Below, in pieces: positions 14,317-23,651 of a stretch of DNA of 60,766 nucleotides. The notes beneath the pieces are model-generated. The model saw only the letters and a list, made by a program, of their open reading frames with translations, searched no databases and was not told the origin of the DNA. Both the position numbers and the translations under genes were made by a program. Position 1 is the stretch's first letter, and the number at the start of each line of letters is the position of its first letter. This stretch comes from Lachnospiraceae bacterium (lineage in GTDB: Bacteria; Bacillota; Clostridia; Lachnospirales; Lachnospiraceae): positions 1-60,766 of the forward strand of contig JAFRLH010000039.1 in NCBI GenBank assembly GCA_017431345.1. The letters are read 5' to 3'.

Positions 14317-16215
14317 TTGGAATTTGACTGGGAAAAAGAACTGAAAGAGCTGCCGGACAAGCCGGGCGTGTATCTGATGCATGATGCCATGGATCATATT
14401 ATTTACGTGGGCAAAGCGATCGTTCTGAAGAACAGGGTCAGGCAGTATTTCCGGAAAAGTACGAAAAAATCTCCCAAGATCGAAAGAATGGTCTCCCAGG
14501 TGGCGTGGTTCGAGACCATCGTGGTGGATTCGGAAGCGGAAGCGCTCGTACTGGAATGCAACCTGATCAAAGAGCACCGTCCGAAGTACAACACGATGCT
14601 GAAGGATGACAAAGGTTATCCGTATATCCGGGTCACCGTCGGCGAAGCATTTCCGAGGATCATGCTGGCGAGACGGATCCGGAAAGACGATTCGAAATAT
14701 TACGGACCGTATACGAATGTCACGGCGGTAAGAGATACGATCAGCCTGACCCACAAGCTGTTTCGCATCAGGGACTGCGCAAGAAAACTGCCGGAGGATA
14801 TCGGGAAAGAACGTCCGTGCCTGAATTATCATATTCATCAGTGCGACGCCCCCTGCCAGGGGAAGATCACCCCGGAAGAATACCGGAAGCATATAAAGAA
14901 AGCACAGGATTTCCTGGACGGGAAATATGACGGGCTTCTCGCTGAGATCGAACAGAAGATGCAGCAGGCATCGGAACGGATGGATTTCGAAGCGGCGATC
15001 GCGCTGCGGGAGCAGTATTATTCGGTGCAGAGACTGTCCGAGCGGCAGAAGCTTTCTGATGTGAACGGGGAGAACCGGGATCTGGTCGGCATTGCCGTCG
15101 AGGGCGAAGATGCGATCGTACAGATCTTCTTTATCCGGCAGGGGAAGCTGATCGGAAGGGATCATTTTCATGTCAGAGTTGCCGAGGGAGACGACAACAG
15201 GGAGATCCTGTCCGGGTTTGTGAAACAGTTCTATTCCGGCACCCCTTTTATGCCGTCAGAGATTTTCCTTCCGGCAGAGATCGAGGATGAAGACCTGATC
15301 AGCGGCTGGCTGTCCGCAAAAGCCGGACACAAGGTGACGATCAGGGTGCCGAAGATCGGAGAAAAGCACCGTCTGATGGAACTTGCGGAACAGAATGCAA
15401 AGATCACACTGGACCGTGACCGTGAAAAGATCAGGCGTGAGGAAGCCCGTACGAAAGGCGCCGTGAAGGAGCTCGCGGATCTGATCGGACTGACAGACGT
15501 TGTCAGGATGGAGGCGTACGATATCTCCAATATTTCGGGATTTGCCTCGGTCGCATCCATGGTCGTCTATGAGAACGGCAAACCGAAGCGGAACGACTAC
15601 CGCAAATTTCGGATAAAGACCGTCGTCGGAGCGAACGATTATGCTTCCTTAAAGGAAGTGCTGATCAGACGTTTTGCCCACGGACTGGAAGAGACCAGGA
15701 CCCTGGAAGAAAAGGGAATGCCGGCAGAATACGGAAAATTTGCCAATTTTCCGGATCTGATCCTGATGGACGGCGGAAGAGGACAGGTGAACATCGCCCT
15801 GGAAGCGCTGGAAGAAGTGGGCGTGGACATTCCCGTGTGCGGGATGGTAAAAGATGACAATCACAGAACGAGGGGATTGTTCTATAATAATATTGAAGTA
15901 CCGATGGATACATCCGGAGAAGCGTTCAAACTGATCACCAGGATCCAGGATGAAGCCCACCGGTTCGCGATCACTTTCCACAGAGATCTGCGAAGCAAAG
16001 AGCAGGTGCATTCGATCCTTGACGATATTCCGGGCGTCGGCCCGAAGCGCAGGAAAGCGCTCATGCGGACGTTCGGCGGGATCGACGCGCTGAAGGCAGC
16101 AGGCGTGGAGGAACTTCTCGCGATTCCGGAGTTCAATAAAAATGCAGCAATTTCCGTTTATGCGTTTTTCCATGACGGAGAGATACCGGATCTTCCGGAT
16201 GATAATGAAGTATAA
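14317..16215 (+). CDS. uvrC: Excinuclease ABC subunit C
   Basis: UvrC makes the two incisions in nucleotide excision repair after UvrA and UvrB find damage. The 632-residue protein has an N-terminal GIY-YIG nuclease (GVYLMHD...IIYVGKA, residues 14-33), a UVR UvrB-binding motif near 205-235, the RNase H-like second nuclease domain ([21 protein letters not shown]) and a C-terminal helix-hairpin-helix ([13 protein letters not shown]). Start is TTG 14317, six bases after GGGAGA; no better ATG exists. hprK follows 17 bases on, consistent with one operon through whiA and perhaps dnaE. Confidence 0.96.
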   Translation: MEFDWEKELKELPDKPGVYLMHDAMDHIIYVGKAIVLKNRVRQYFRKSTKKSPKIERMVSQVAWFETIVVDSEAEALVLECNLIKEHRPKYNTMLKDDKGYPYIRVTVGEAFPRIMLARRIRKDDSKYYGPYTNVTAVRDTISLTHKLFRIRDCARKLPEDIGKERPCLNYHIHQCDAPCQGKITPEEYRKHIKKAQDFLDGKYDGLLAEIEQKMQQASERMDFEAAIALREQYYSVQRLSERQKLSDVNGENRDLVGIAVEGEDAIVQIFFIRQGKLIGRDHFHVRVAEGDDNREILSGFVKQFYSGTPFMPSEIFLPAEIEDEDLISGWLSAKAGHKVTIRVPKIGEKHRLMELAEQNAKITLDRDREKIRREEARTKGAVKELADLIGLTDVVRMEAYDISNISGFASVASMVVYENGKPKRNDYRKFRIKTVVGANDYASLKEVLIRRFAHGLEETRTLEEKGMPAEYGKFANFPDLILMDGGRGQVNIALEALEEVGVDIPVCGMVKDDNHRTRGLFYNNIEVPMDTSGEAFKLITRIQDEAHRFAITFHRDLRSKEQVHSILDDIPGVGPKRRKALMRTFGGIDALKAAGVEELLAIPEFNKNAAISVYAFFHDGEIPDLPDDNEV

Positions 16216-16232
16216 ACAAGGAGGAGTAGGTC

Positions 16233-17165
16233 TTGGAAAGCATCACTTTAGCGCAGATCGTACGGGATCTGAATTTTAAGTGCCTGAACCCGGATGTGGA
16301 TCTGGAATCCGTTTCCATCAGCCATCCTGACATCAACAGGCCGGCGCTGCAGCTGGCAGGCTTTTTTGAACATTTTGACAACCACAGGATCCAGATCATC
16401 GGAAATGTTGAGATGGCATATATGCGCACGCTTTCTTCGGAAAAGCGCACTGCCGTTATGGAGGAACTTTTTAAACGGGGAATTCCCTGCCTGATCTACT
16501 GCAGAGAGCATGAACCTTCGGAGGAAGTGCTGATCCTGTCCGGAAAATACAAGGTGCCGCTGCTGTCCTCCAGACATTTTACTTCGGATGTCTATGCAAG
16601 CATCCTCCGGTATCTGCAGGAGAAACTCGGCCCGGTGCAGACCATTCACGGCGTACTGGTCGATGTAGCCGGTGTGGGCGTGCTGATCGCCGGTGAGAGC
16701 GGCATTGGTAAGAGTGAGGTCGCGCTGGAGCTGATCAAGAGGGGCCACAGACTGGTCGCGGACGATGCTGTCGAACTGCACCGCATCAATGATGCCAGGA
16801 TCGTCGGAAGGGCGCCGGCAGTAACGGAGAACCTGATCGAACTCCGCGGCGTCGGCATTATCGATGTGAAGGCGCTGTTCGGCGCGCAGAGCATTAAGAT
16901 GGAGCAGGACGTCGACATGGTCATCAAACTGGAAGACTGGGATAAGGAGAAGGTATACGACCGCCTCGGATCCCAGGAGGATTATGTCAAATATCTCGGC
17001 AATAAGATCACCTGTTACAAGATCCCCGTGCGTCCCGGCCGGAATGTCGCCATCATTGTGGAAGCAGCAGCGCTGAATTTCCGGCAGAAGAGCATGGGCT
17101 ATGACGCAGTGGAAGAGCTCTATAAGAGAGTACAGAACAATATGATCAGATCCATGGACAGATAG
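16233..17165 (+). CDS. hprK: HPr kinase/phosphorylase
   Basis: HprK phosphorylates and dephosphorylates Ser46 of HPr, setting carbon catabolite repression through CcpA in Firmicutes. The 310-residue protein has the N-terminal domain, a Walker A loop GESGIGKSE at about residue 153, the LVADDAVEL motif, and the C-terminal family signature region around ELRGVGIIDVKALFG. The start is TTG 16233, after a strong AAGGAGGA. Its presence implies a cre/CcpA system; one cre-like site is seen near 40761. HPr is not encoded here. Confidence 0.95.
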   Translation: MESITLAQIVRDLNFKCLNPDVDLESVSISHPDINRPALQLAGFFEHFDNHRIQIIGNVEMAYMRTLSSEKRTAVMEELFKRGIPCLIYCREHEPSEEVLILSGKYKVPLLSSRHFTSDVYASILRYLQEKLGPVQTIHGVLVDVAGVGVLIAGESGIGKSEVALELIKRGHRLVADDAVELHRINDARIVGRAPAVTENLIELRGVGIIDVKALFGAQSIKMEQDVDMVIKLEDWDKEKVYDRLGSQEDYVKYLGNKITCYKIPVRPGRNVAIIVEAAALNFRQKSMGYDAVEELYKRVQNNMIRSMDR

Positions 17166-17168
17166 AAT

Positions 17169-18104
17169 ATGATGAACGAGATGAAGAAAAGGGAAACAGC
17201 GGATCTGCTGCGGAAGGCAGCGCCGGAAGCAGCTGTAAGGACCGATGAGAGAATGGCCGAACATACGACATTCCGGACCGGCGGACCGGCTGCGGTCTTT
17301 GTCGAACCGGCTTCTGCAGAGGACATCAAAAGCGTGATCCGCATCTGTCGGGAGACCGGCACAGATCATTTCGTGCTCGGCCGCGGCAGCAATCTGCTTG
17401 TCAGTGACAGCGGATATGACGGTGTAGTGATCCATATCGCCGACAGCATGTCGGATATTGCATGTTATGACGATGTGATCAAAGCAGAGGCGGGCGCTTC
17501 GCTTGCTGCGATTGCGGCAGCTGCCAAAAAGAATTCACTGACAGGCCTGGAGTTTGCCGGCGGCATCCCGGGCAGTCTGGGCGGCGGTCTCAGGATGAAT
17601 GCGGGCGCATACGGCGGTGAACTGAAGGATGTGCTCGTTTCCGCTGTGGTAATGGACAAAGACGGGAATATCAGCGAACAGAAACTGGAAGATCTCGGTA
17701 TGAGGTACCGGGGAAGCCGGATCGCGGATGATGATCTGATCGCTCTTTCGGGCGTGTTCAGGCTTCATCCGGGAGATATTACGGAGATCACAGAGTACAT
17801 GCAGGAGCTTGCCGGGAAGCGAAGATCCAGACAGCCGCTGGAATATCCCAGTGCAGGGAGTACATTCAAGCGTCCGGAAGGATATTTTGCCGGCAAACTG
17901 ATCGAGGACGCCGGCCTGAAAGGTTTCCGTGTCGGCGGCGCGTGCGTTTCCGAAAAACACTGCGGATTCGTTGTCAATGACAGAAACGGTACATCACAGG
18001 ATGTTCTTGCCGTGATGAGAGCAGTCAGGGAGAAAGTGCTCTCAGAATACGGTGTGCTGCTGGAGCCCGAGGTGCGTTTCCTTGGAAACGGCATGGAGAT
18101 CTAA
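17169..18104 (+). CDS. murB: UDP-N-acetylmuramate dehydrogenase
   Basis: MurB reduces UDP-GlcNAc-enolpyruvate to UDP-MurNAc for peptidoglycan. The 311 residues include the FAD-binding start (EHTTFRTGGPA), GRGSNLLVSDSGYDGVVI, the flavin loop GLEFAGGIPGSLGG, and the C-terminal YPSAGSTFKRP and Glu-containing end (LLEPEVRFLG) typical of the type IIb enzyme. Two consecutive ATGs at 17169 make the exact start uncertain. It begins three bases after hprK. In related bacteria rapZ often lies between murB and whiA; here it is missing. Confidence 0.96.
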   Translation: MMNEMKKRETADLLRKAAPEAAVRTDERMAEHTTFRTGGPAAVFVEPASAEDIKSVIRICRETGTDHFVLGRGSNLLVSDSGYDGVVIHIADSMSDIACYDDVIKAEAGASLAAIAAAAKKNSLTGLEFAGGIPGSLGGGLRMNAGAYGGELKDVLVSAVVMDKDGNISEQKLEDLGMRYRGSRIADDDLIALSGVFRLHPGDITEITEYMQELAGKRRSRQPLEYPSAGSTFKRPEGYFAGKLIEDAGLKGFRVGGACVSEKHCGFVVNDRNGTSQDVLAVMRAVREKVLSEYGVLLEPEVRFLGNGMEI

Positions 18105-18116
18105 GGAGTGATGAAA

Positions 18117-19058
18117 ATGTCCTTTTCAGGGACGGTCAAGGAAGAACTTGCAGAGATCATCCCGTCCGCAGAACACTGCAGAAGGGCGGAACTGGCCGCG
18201 ATTCTGGGAGCCGCCGGTGAAGCCGGTTTCGGTCCGGGCGGCAGGATCATGCTGATGATCACGAGCGAGAACAGGATCCTTGTAAAAAAGGCGGCATTGC
18301 TGATCGCGAAGACAACGGGATATATTCCGGAAGTCTCTGTGACTGCGGGAAAAGAGAGAAAAGGCCGGACGTATCTTCTCGCCGTTACGGACGGGACGGC
18401 AGCTGCCAGGCTGCTGAAAGATACCGGATTCCTCACTGCGAAAGGCGTGTTCAGGGATTTTTCGGTGCCTCCGAAGGAACAGGTCATCCGGAAGAACTGC
18501 TGCAGGAAGGCGTATCTGCGCGGAATGCTCCTGGCGGCCGGTTCAGTCAGCGATCCGGCCAGATCTTATCATCTGGAATTTATCTGCCAGGGCGAAGAGA
18601 CTGCCGCGGAAATCCAGCACATTCTTACCGGGTTCGGGATCCCCTCGAAGACGACCGTCAGAAAACAGACGGATATCGTGTATATAAAGGAAAGTGAGGG
18701 GATCGCGGATACACTGAGCCTGGTAGGAGCGCATAAAGGCCGCCTTGCAATGGAAAATGTCCGGATCATGCGCGGAATCAGTGCAAATGTGAACCGCAAG
18801 GTCAACTTTGAAACAGCAAATCTTAACAAGACAGTCTCCGCTTCCCTGTCACAGATCGAAGGCATAGAGCGGATCAGAGATACCATCGGACTGTCCTCCC
18901 TTCCGCTGCCTTTAAGAGAGATGGCGGAAGTGAGATTGGAGAATCCTGAGCTGCCGCTGAAGGAACTCGGGGAACTCCTCTTCCCGCCGGTCGGAAAATC
19001 CGGCGTGAACCACCGACTGAGGAAACTGAAACAGATAGCGGATTCTTTACAGGTCTGA
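18117..19058 (+). CDS. whiA: DNA-binding protein WhiA
   Basis: WhiA is a Firmicutes/Actinobacteria protein with a LAGLIDADG homing-endonuclease-like N-terminal fold that lost cleavage and a C-terminal helix-turn-helix; it affects division and sporulation. Seen here: the MSFSGTVKEELAE start, RGMLLAAGSVSDP in the fold, FETANLNKTVSAS, and the C-terminal LKELGELLFPPVGKSGVNHR helix-turn-helix. The ATG at 18117 lies eight bases after AAGGAG and gives the usual family start; upstream GTG/ATG codons are too close to that site. It lies 12 bases after murB. Confidence 0.94.
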   Translation: MSFSGTVKEELAEIIPSAEHCRRAELAAILGAAGEAGFGPGGRIMLMITSENRILVKKAALLIAKTTGYIPEVSVTAGKERKGRTYLLAVTDGTAAARLLKDTGFLTAKGVFRDFSVPPKEQVIRKNCCRKAYLRGMLLAAGSVSDPARSYHLEFICQGEETAAEIQHILTGFGIPSKTTVRKQTDIVYIKESEGIADTLSLVGAHKGRLAMENVRIMRGISANVNRKVNFETANLNKTVSASLSQIEGIERIRDTIGLSSLPLPLREMAEVRLENPELPLKELGELLFPPVGKSGVNHRLRKLKQIADSLQV

Positions 19059-19080
19059 ACAGGAAAACAAGGAGAAAACA

Positions 19081-22000
19081 GTGGCCTTTACACCTCTTCA
19101 TGTGCATACAGAATACAGTCTTCTGGACGGCTCCGCGAAAATAAAGGAGCTGGTCGCGCGTGCGAAAGAACTGGGGATGGATGCCCTGGCAATCACGGAT
19201 CACGGCGTCATGTACGGCGTTATAGATTTCTATACAGCGTGCATGGATGCCGGCATAAAGCCGGTGATCGGCTGTGAAGTCTATGTCGCCCCGGGATCCA
19301 GGTTTGACAGAGAGCCGGGCGCAGGGGATGAGCGATACTATCATCTGGTGCTGCTCGCCGAGAACAATACCGGTTATCATAATCTGATGAAGATCGTGTC
19401 AAAGGGCTTCACCGAAGGCTATTATTACAGACCGCGGATCGACCGGGAGATCCTGAAACAGTACCATGAGGGCATTATCGCGCTAAGTGCCTGCCTGGCC
19501 GGCGAGGTAGCCAGGAACCTGTCGCGCGACATGTATGAGGAAGCCTGCAGGGCAGCGCTTGCTTACCGGGATATTTTCGGAGAGGGGAACTTCTTCCTGG
19601 AGATGCAGGATCACGGGATCCCCGCGCAGAAAAAGGTCAATTCCTATCTGATGAAAATGAGCGATGAGCTGGGGATCCCGCTCGTTGCGACCAATGATTC
19701 CCATTACATCAAAGCGGAAGACTGGGAGGCGCACGATATCCTTCTCTGCCTGCAGACCGGAAAGAAGCTTTCCGATGAGAACCGGCTGCGCTATGAAGGC
19801 GGACAGTATTATCTGAAATCAGAGGAAGAAATGAGGACGCTGTTCCCGTTCGCGCCGGACGCGGTCGAAAATACGCATGAGATCGCGATGCGCTGCAATG
19901 TTGAGATCAGGATGCACGAATCGCATCTGCCGCATTTTGAAGTTCCGGAGGGATATGATTCCTGGAGCTATCTGAATAAGCTGTGTGACGAGGGGCTGAA
20001 AAAACGGTATCCGGATGAAAACGGGGCAGTGCGGGCGCAGCTGGACTATGAGCTCTCGGTCATCCGGAATATGGGATTTGTGGATTATTTCCTGATCGTC
20101 TGGGATTTTATCCACTATGCGAAACAGAACGGCATTGCGGTCGGTCCCGGAAGAGGATCGGCGGCGGGAAGCATTGTTTCCTACTGTCTGGAGATCACGA
20201 ACATCGATCCGGTCAGGTATCAGCTTCTGTTTGAGCGGTTCCTGAACCCTGAACGTGTCAGTATGCCGGATATCGATGTGGATTTCTGCTACGAACGCCG
20301 CGGGGAAGTGATCGATTATGTCACCCGGAAATACGGCGCGGACAGAGTCGTGCAGATCGTTACTTTCGGTACGCTGGCAGCGAGGGGTGTGGTGCGCGAC
20401 GTCGGCAGAGTCATGGATCTTCCGTACGCGCTCTGCGACCAGATTGCAAAGACCATTCCGCGGGAACTGAATATTACGCTGAAAGAAGCGATCGCAAAGA
20501 GCTCCGATCTCCGGAAACTGATGGAGGAAGACCAGCGTGTCGCGAAGCTCATCGAGATGGCAATGCGTCTGGAAGGACTTCCCAGGCATGCTTCCATGCA
20601 TGCGGCCGGCGTTGTGATCGGCCCCGGACCGATGGACGAATACGTGCCGCTTTCCCGATCTGCTGACGGCCAGATCACCACACAGTTCACGATGACGACG
20701 ATCGAGAAACTGGGACTGCTCAAGATGGATTTCCTGGGGCTACGCACGCTGACCGTCATCAGGGATGCGCTTGCGCTTCTGCAGAAAAGAGGGAAACGCA
20801 TCGATATCCAGCGCATCGATATGAACGATAAGAATGTGTATGAATACATTTCGACCGGAAAGGATGAAGGCATCTTCCAGCTTGAAAGTGCGGGCATGAA
20901 GAGCTTCATGAAGGAACTTTCGCCGAGAAACCTGGAGGATGTTATCGCCGGCATCTCGCTGTACAGACCAGGCCCGATGGATTTCATCCCCCAGTATATA
21001 AAAGGGAAGAATGATCCGAGACACGTCTCGTACCATTGCCCCCAGCTCGAACCCATCCTGAAGCCTACCTACGGCTGCATTGTCTACCAGGAACAGGTCA
21101 TGCAGATCGTGCGTGATCTGGCCGGCTTTACTCTTGGCAGAAGCGACACGCTGCGCCGCGCGATGAGCAAGAAAAAGCAGGATGTGATGATCGCCGAGCG
21201 GAAGAATTTCGTTTACGGCAATGAGGAACTGGACATCCCGGGGTGTGTTGCGAACGGGATCTCCGCACAGGTCGCCAACCAGATCTATGACGAAATGTTC
21301 GATTTCGCGAAGTATGCTTTCAACAAGTCGCACGCTGCCTGCTATGCAGTCGTTGCCTATCAGACGGCGTATCTGAAATATTATTATCCGGTTGAGTTCA
21401 TGGCGGCGCTGATGACATCCGTGATAGAGAATCCGGGGAAAGTGACTGAGTATATCGATGTCTGCCGCGGTATGGGCATTAAGATCATGCCGCCCGATAT
21501 CAACAAAGGCGAATGGGGGTTTTCCGTATCGGACAAGACCATTCTTTACGGCCTTTCCGCGATCAAGGGGCTGGGCCGCTCCGTCATCGAAAGCATAACG
21601 GAAGAGCGCAGGAACGGGGGACCGTTCAGAAATCTTTCCGATTTTATCAAACGGCTCAGTACGAAGGAAGTCAACAAACGTACGGTCGAGAGCCTGATCA
21701 TGGCAGGTGCGCTGGATTGCCTGCCCGGAAACAGAAGACAGAAAATGATGGTCTATGCATCCATCATGGATGACCGGAACCGCAGACAGAAAGACGGCAT
21801 CAGCGGTCAGATGTCCCTGTTCGATATGATGGAGCCAGAACAGGCTGCCGCGTTTGATATCAGGTTCCCGGATGTGGAGGAATTCCCCAAACAGGAGCTG
21901 CTGGCCTATGAAAAAAGCGTGCTGGGCATCTATGTCAGCGGACATCCGCTGGATGAGGACCGGAGCCTGCTGGAAGCGAATATAACAGCCAGGACGTCAG

Positions 22001-22566
22001 ACTTCGAGGTGGATGAAGAGACCGGAAAAGCAGCCGTGAGGGATTCGCAGCAGGTGACGCTCGGCGGTATGGTGACCGATATCAATATGAAGCTGACCAA
22101 GAATAACCAGAACATGGCCTTTGTGACCATCGAAGATCTCTGGGGAAGCCTGGAAGTGATCTTCTTCCCGAGAGACTTTGAAGCGAACAGGGATAAACTG
22201 TTCCCGGAGAGCAGGCTTTTCTTCAAAGGACGCGTCAGCATGTCAGCCGACGATGACAGGGGAAAACTGATCTGCGGAATCACCGTCCCGGTCAGTGCGC
22301 TGCTGGGGGATATCTGGCTGCAGTTCGCGGACAAGGAAACATTTGATGCAGGCAGGGAGACTCTTCAGGAGTTGAGAGGAGAACTGGCAACGGTCATCTA
22401 TCTGAAAAAGGAAAGAGCCATAAAGAGGCTTCCCGGAAGAGGATTTATGGACAGAAAAGAGCGAAATGAAACCGTGCTGGCTTATAACGCCGCGTTCGGA
22501 GCCGAGAATGTCGGCGTTGTAGAAAAAAATCTTGAAGAGCTGCTGAAAAAGGGTTATACTAGATAA
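19081..22566 (+). CDS. dnaE: DNA polymerase III alpha subunit
   Basis: The 1161-residue protein is DnaE. The N-terminal PHP domain is visible (PLHVHTEYSLLDGSAKI, ITDHGVMYG). The polymerase core includes VGPGRGSAAGSIVSY and PDIDVDFCYERR, which bears the catalytic aspartates. LYRPGPMDFIPQYI and NKSHAACYAVVAYQTAYLK follow. A helix-hairpin-helix and an OB fold (LGGMVTDINMKLTKNNQ) occupy the C-terminal third. Start is GTG 19081 after AAGGAGAAAA. Clostridia usually also have PolC for the leading strand; none is seen here. The length fits the DnaE1 type. Confidence 0.96.
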   Translation: MAFTPLHVHTEYSLLDGSAKIKELVARAKELGMDALAITDHGVMYGVIDFYTACMDAGIKPVIGCEVYVAPGSRFDREPGAGDERYYHLVLLAENNTGYHNLMKIVSKGFTEGYYYRPRIDREILKQYHEGIIALSACLAGEVARNLSRDMYEEACRAALAYRDIFGEGNFFLEMQDHGIPAQKKVNSYLMKMSDELGIPLVATNDSHYIKAEDWEAHDILLCLQTGKKLSDENRLRYEGGQYYLKSEEEMRTLFPFAPDAVENTHEIAMRCNVEIRMHESHLPHFEVPEGYDSWSYLNKLCDEGLKKRYPDENGAVRAQLDYELSVIRNMGFVDYFLIVWDFIHYAKQNGIAVGPGRGSAAGSIVSYCLEITNIDPVRYQLLFERFLNPERVSMPDIDVDFCYERRGEVIDYVTRKYGADRVVQIVTFGTLAARGVVRDVGRVMDLPYALCDQIAKTIPRELNITLKEAIAKSSDLRKLMEEDQRVAKLIEMAMRLEGLPRHASMHAAGVVIGPGPMDEYVPLSRSADGQITTQFTMTTIEKLGLLKMDFLGLRTLTVIRDALALLQKRGKRIDIQRIDMNDKNVYEYISTGKDEGIFQLESAGMKSFMKELSPRNLEDVIAGISLYRPGPMDFIPQYIKGKNDPRHVSYHCPQLEPILKPTYGCIVYQEQVMQIVRDLAGFTLGRSDTLRRAMSKKKQDVMIAERKNFVYGNEELDIPGCVANGISAQVANQIYDEMFDFAKYAFNKSHAACYAVVAYQTAYLKYYYPVEFMAALMTSVIENPGKVTEYIDVCRGMGIKIMPPDINKGEWGFSVSDKTILYGLSAIKGLGRSVIESITEERRNGGPFRNLSDFIKRLSTKEVNKRTVESLIMAGALDCLPGNRRQKMMVYASIMDDRNRRQKDGISGQMSLFDMMEPEQAAAFDIRFPDVEEFPKQELLAYEKSVLGIYVSGHPLDEDRSLLEANITARTSDFEVDEETGKAAVRDSQQVTLGGMVTDINMKLTKNNQNMAFVTIEDLWGSLEVIFFPRDFEANRDKLFPESRLFFKGRVSMSADDDRGKLICGITVPVSALLGDIWLQFADKETFDAGRETLQELRGELATVIYLKKERAIKRLPGRGFMDRKERNETVLAYNAAFGAENVGVVEKNLEELLKKGYTR

Positions 22567-22637
22567 CCAATCATATGAGAATCACAGCGTTTACGTAATT
22601 AATAATACGACAAATTATTCCTCAGGGGGTTCTGAAT

Positions 22638-23618
22638 ATGGCAGAAAACATCAAAACCATCGGCGTGCTTACCAGCGGAGGCGATGCTCCGGGAATGAAC
22701 GCTGCGATCAGGGCGGTCACGCGTTCCGCCATCAAATCCGGTTTTAAAGTGAAAGGTATCCGAAGAGGTTATGCAGGCCTGCTGGATGAGGATATTGTGA
22801 GTTTCAATACCCGCAGTGTGGCGGATATCATCAACAGAGGCGGAACGATCCTCTACACCGCAAGATGCATGGAATTTATGTATGAAGAAGGACAGCAGAA
22901 AGCTGTAAAGATCCTGAAAAAGCACGGGATCGATGCCCTTGTCGTCATAGGCGGAGACGGTTCCTACAGAGGGGCAAGAGCCCTGGCAAGACTCGGTGTG
23001 AAGGTGATCGGCATCCCTGCCACCATCGATCTGGATATTGCAAGTTCTGATTATACGATCGGTTTTGATACTGCCATCAATACCGCGATGGAAGCGATCG
23101 ACAAGATCAGGGATACTTCCACATCGCACGAAAGAGTCAGTATTATCGAAGTCATGGGAAGACATGCCGGATATATTGCGCTCTGGTCGGGCATTGCCTG
23201 CGGCGCGGAGAATATTCTCATTCCGGAGATGTATGATTATAATGAAAAGAAGCTGATCGATCAGATCATCAAACTCAGGAAGATCGGAAAGAAACACCAT
23301 ATCATTATCAACGCCGAAGGCATCGGGAACTCGATGGATATGGCAAAACGTATCGAGGCTGCGACCGGGCTGGAGACCAGAGCCTGTATTCTCGGATATC
23401 TGCAGAGAGGCGGCACGCCGACCTGCAAAGACAGGGTCTATGCATCGATCATGGGCGCCAGGGCAGTCCATCTGCTGAGCCAGGGGATCACCGGAAGGAT
23501 CATTGCGCATTCCGGCGGCGTCTTTACGGATTACGATATCGAGTCAGCGCTTGAAATGAAGAAGGAGATCCACTCCGACTTCATGACTGTCGGAAGCGAA
23601 CTTGTACGTTTTGACTGA
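22638..23618 (+). CDS. pfkA: 6-phosphofructokinase, ATP type
   Basis: PfkA phosphorylates fructose 6-phosphate, the committed step of glycolysis. The 326 residues contain the ATP site (LTSGGDAPGMNAA), GGDGSYRGA with the Gly that marks ATP rather than pyrophosphate use, and the catalytic PATIDLDIASSDYTIGFDTA segment. The two aspartates of the T-I-D-x-D motif are kept, while the usual Asn between them is Leu and the usual PGT is PAT. EVMGRHAG and LGYLQRGG are also present. AGGGGG precedes the ATG. It lies 71 bases after dnaE, a common neighbour in Clostridia. Confidence 0.94.
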   Translation: MAENIKTIGVLTSGGDAPGMNAAIRAVTRSAIKSGFKVKGIRRGYAGLLDEDIVSFNTRSVADIINRGGTILYTARCMEFMYEEGQQKAVKILKKHGIDALVVIGGDGSYRGARALARLGVKVIGIPATIDLDIASSDYTIGFDTAINTAMEAIDKIRDTSTSHERVSIIEVMGRHAGYIALWSGIACGAENILIPEMYDYNEKKLIDQIIKLRKIGKKHHIIINAEGIGNSMDMAKRIEAATGLETRACILGYLQRGGTPTCKDRVYASIMGARAVHLLSQGITGRIIAHSGGVFTDYDIESALEMKKEIHSDFMTVGSELVRFD

Positions 23619-23651
23619 TCAGACACTGCATTGAAAGGAGGTGATGAGCCC

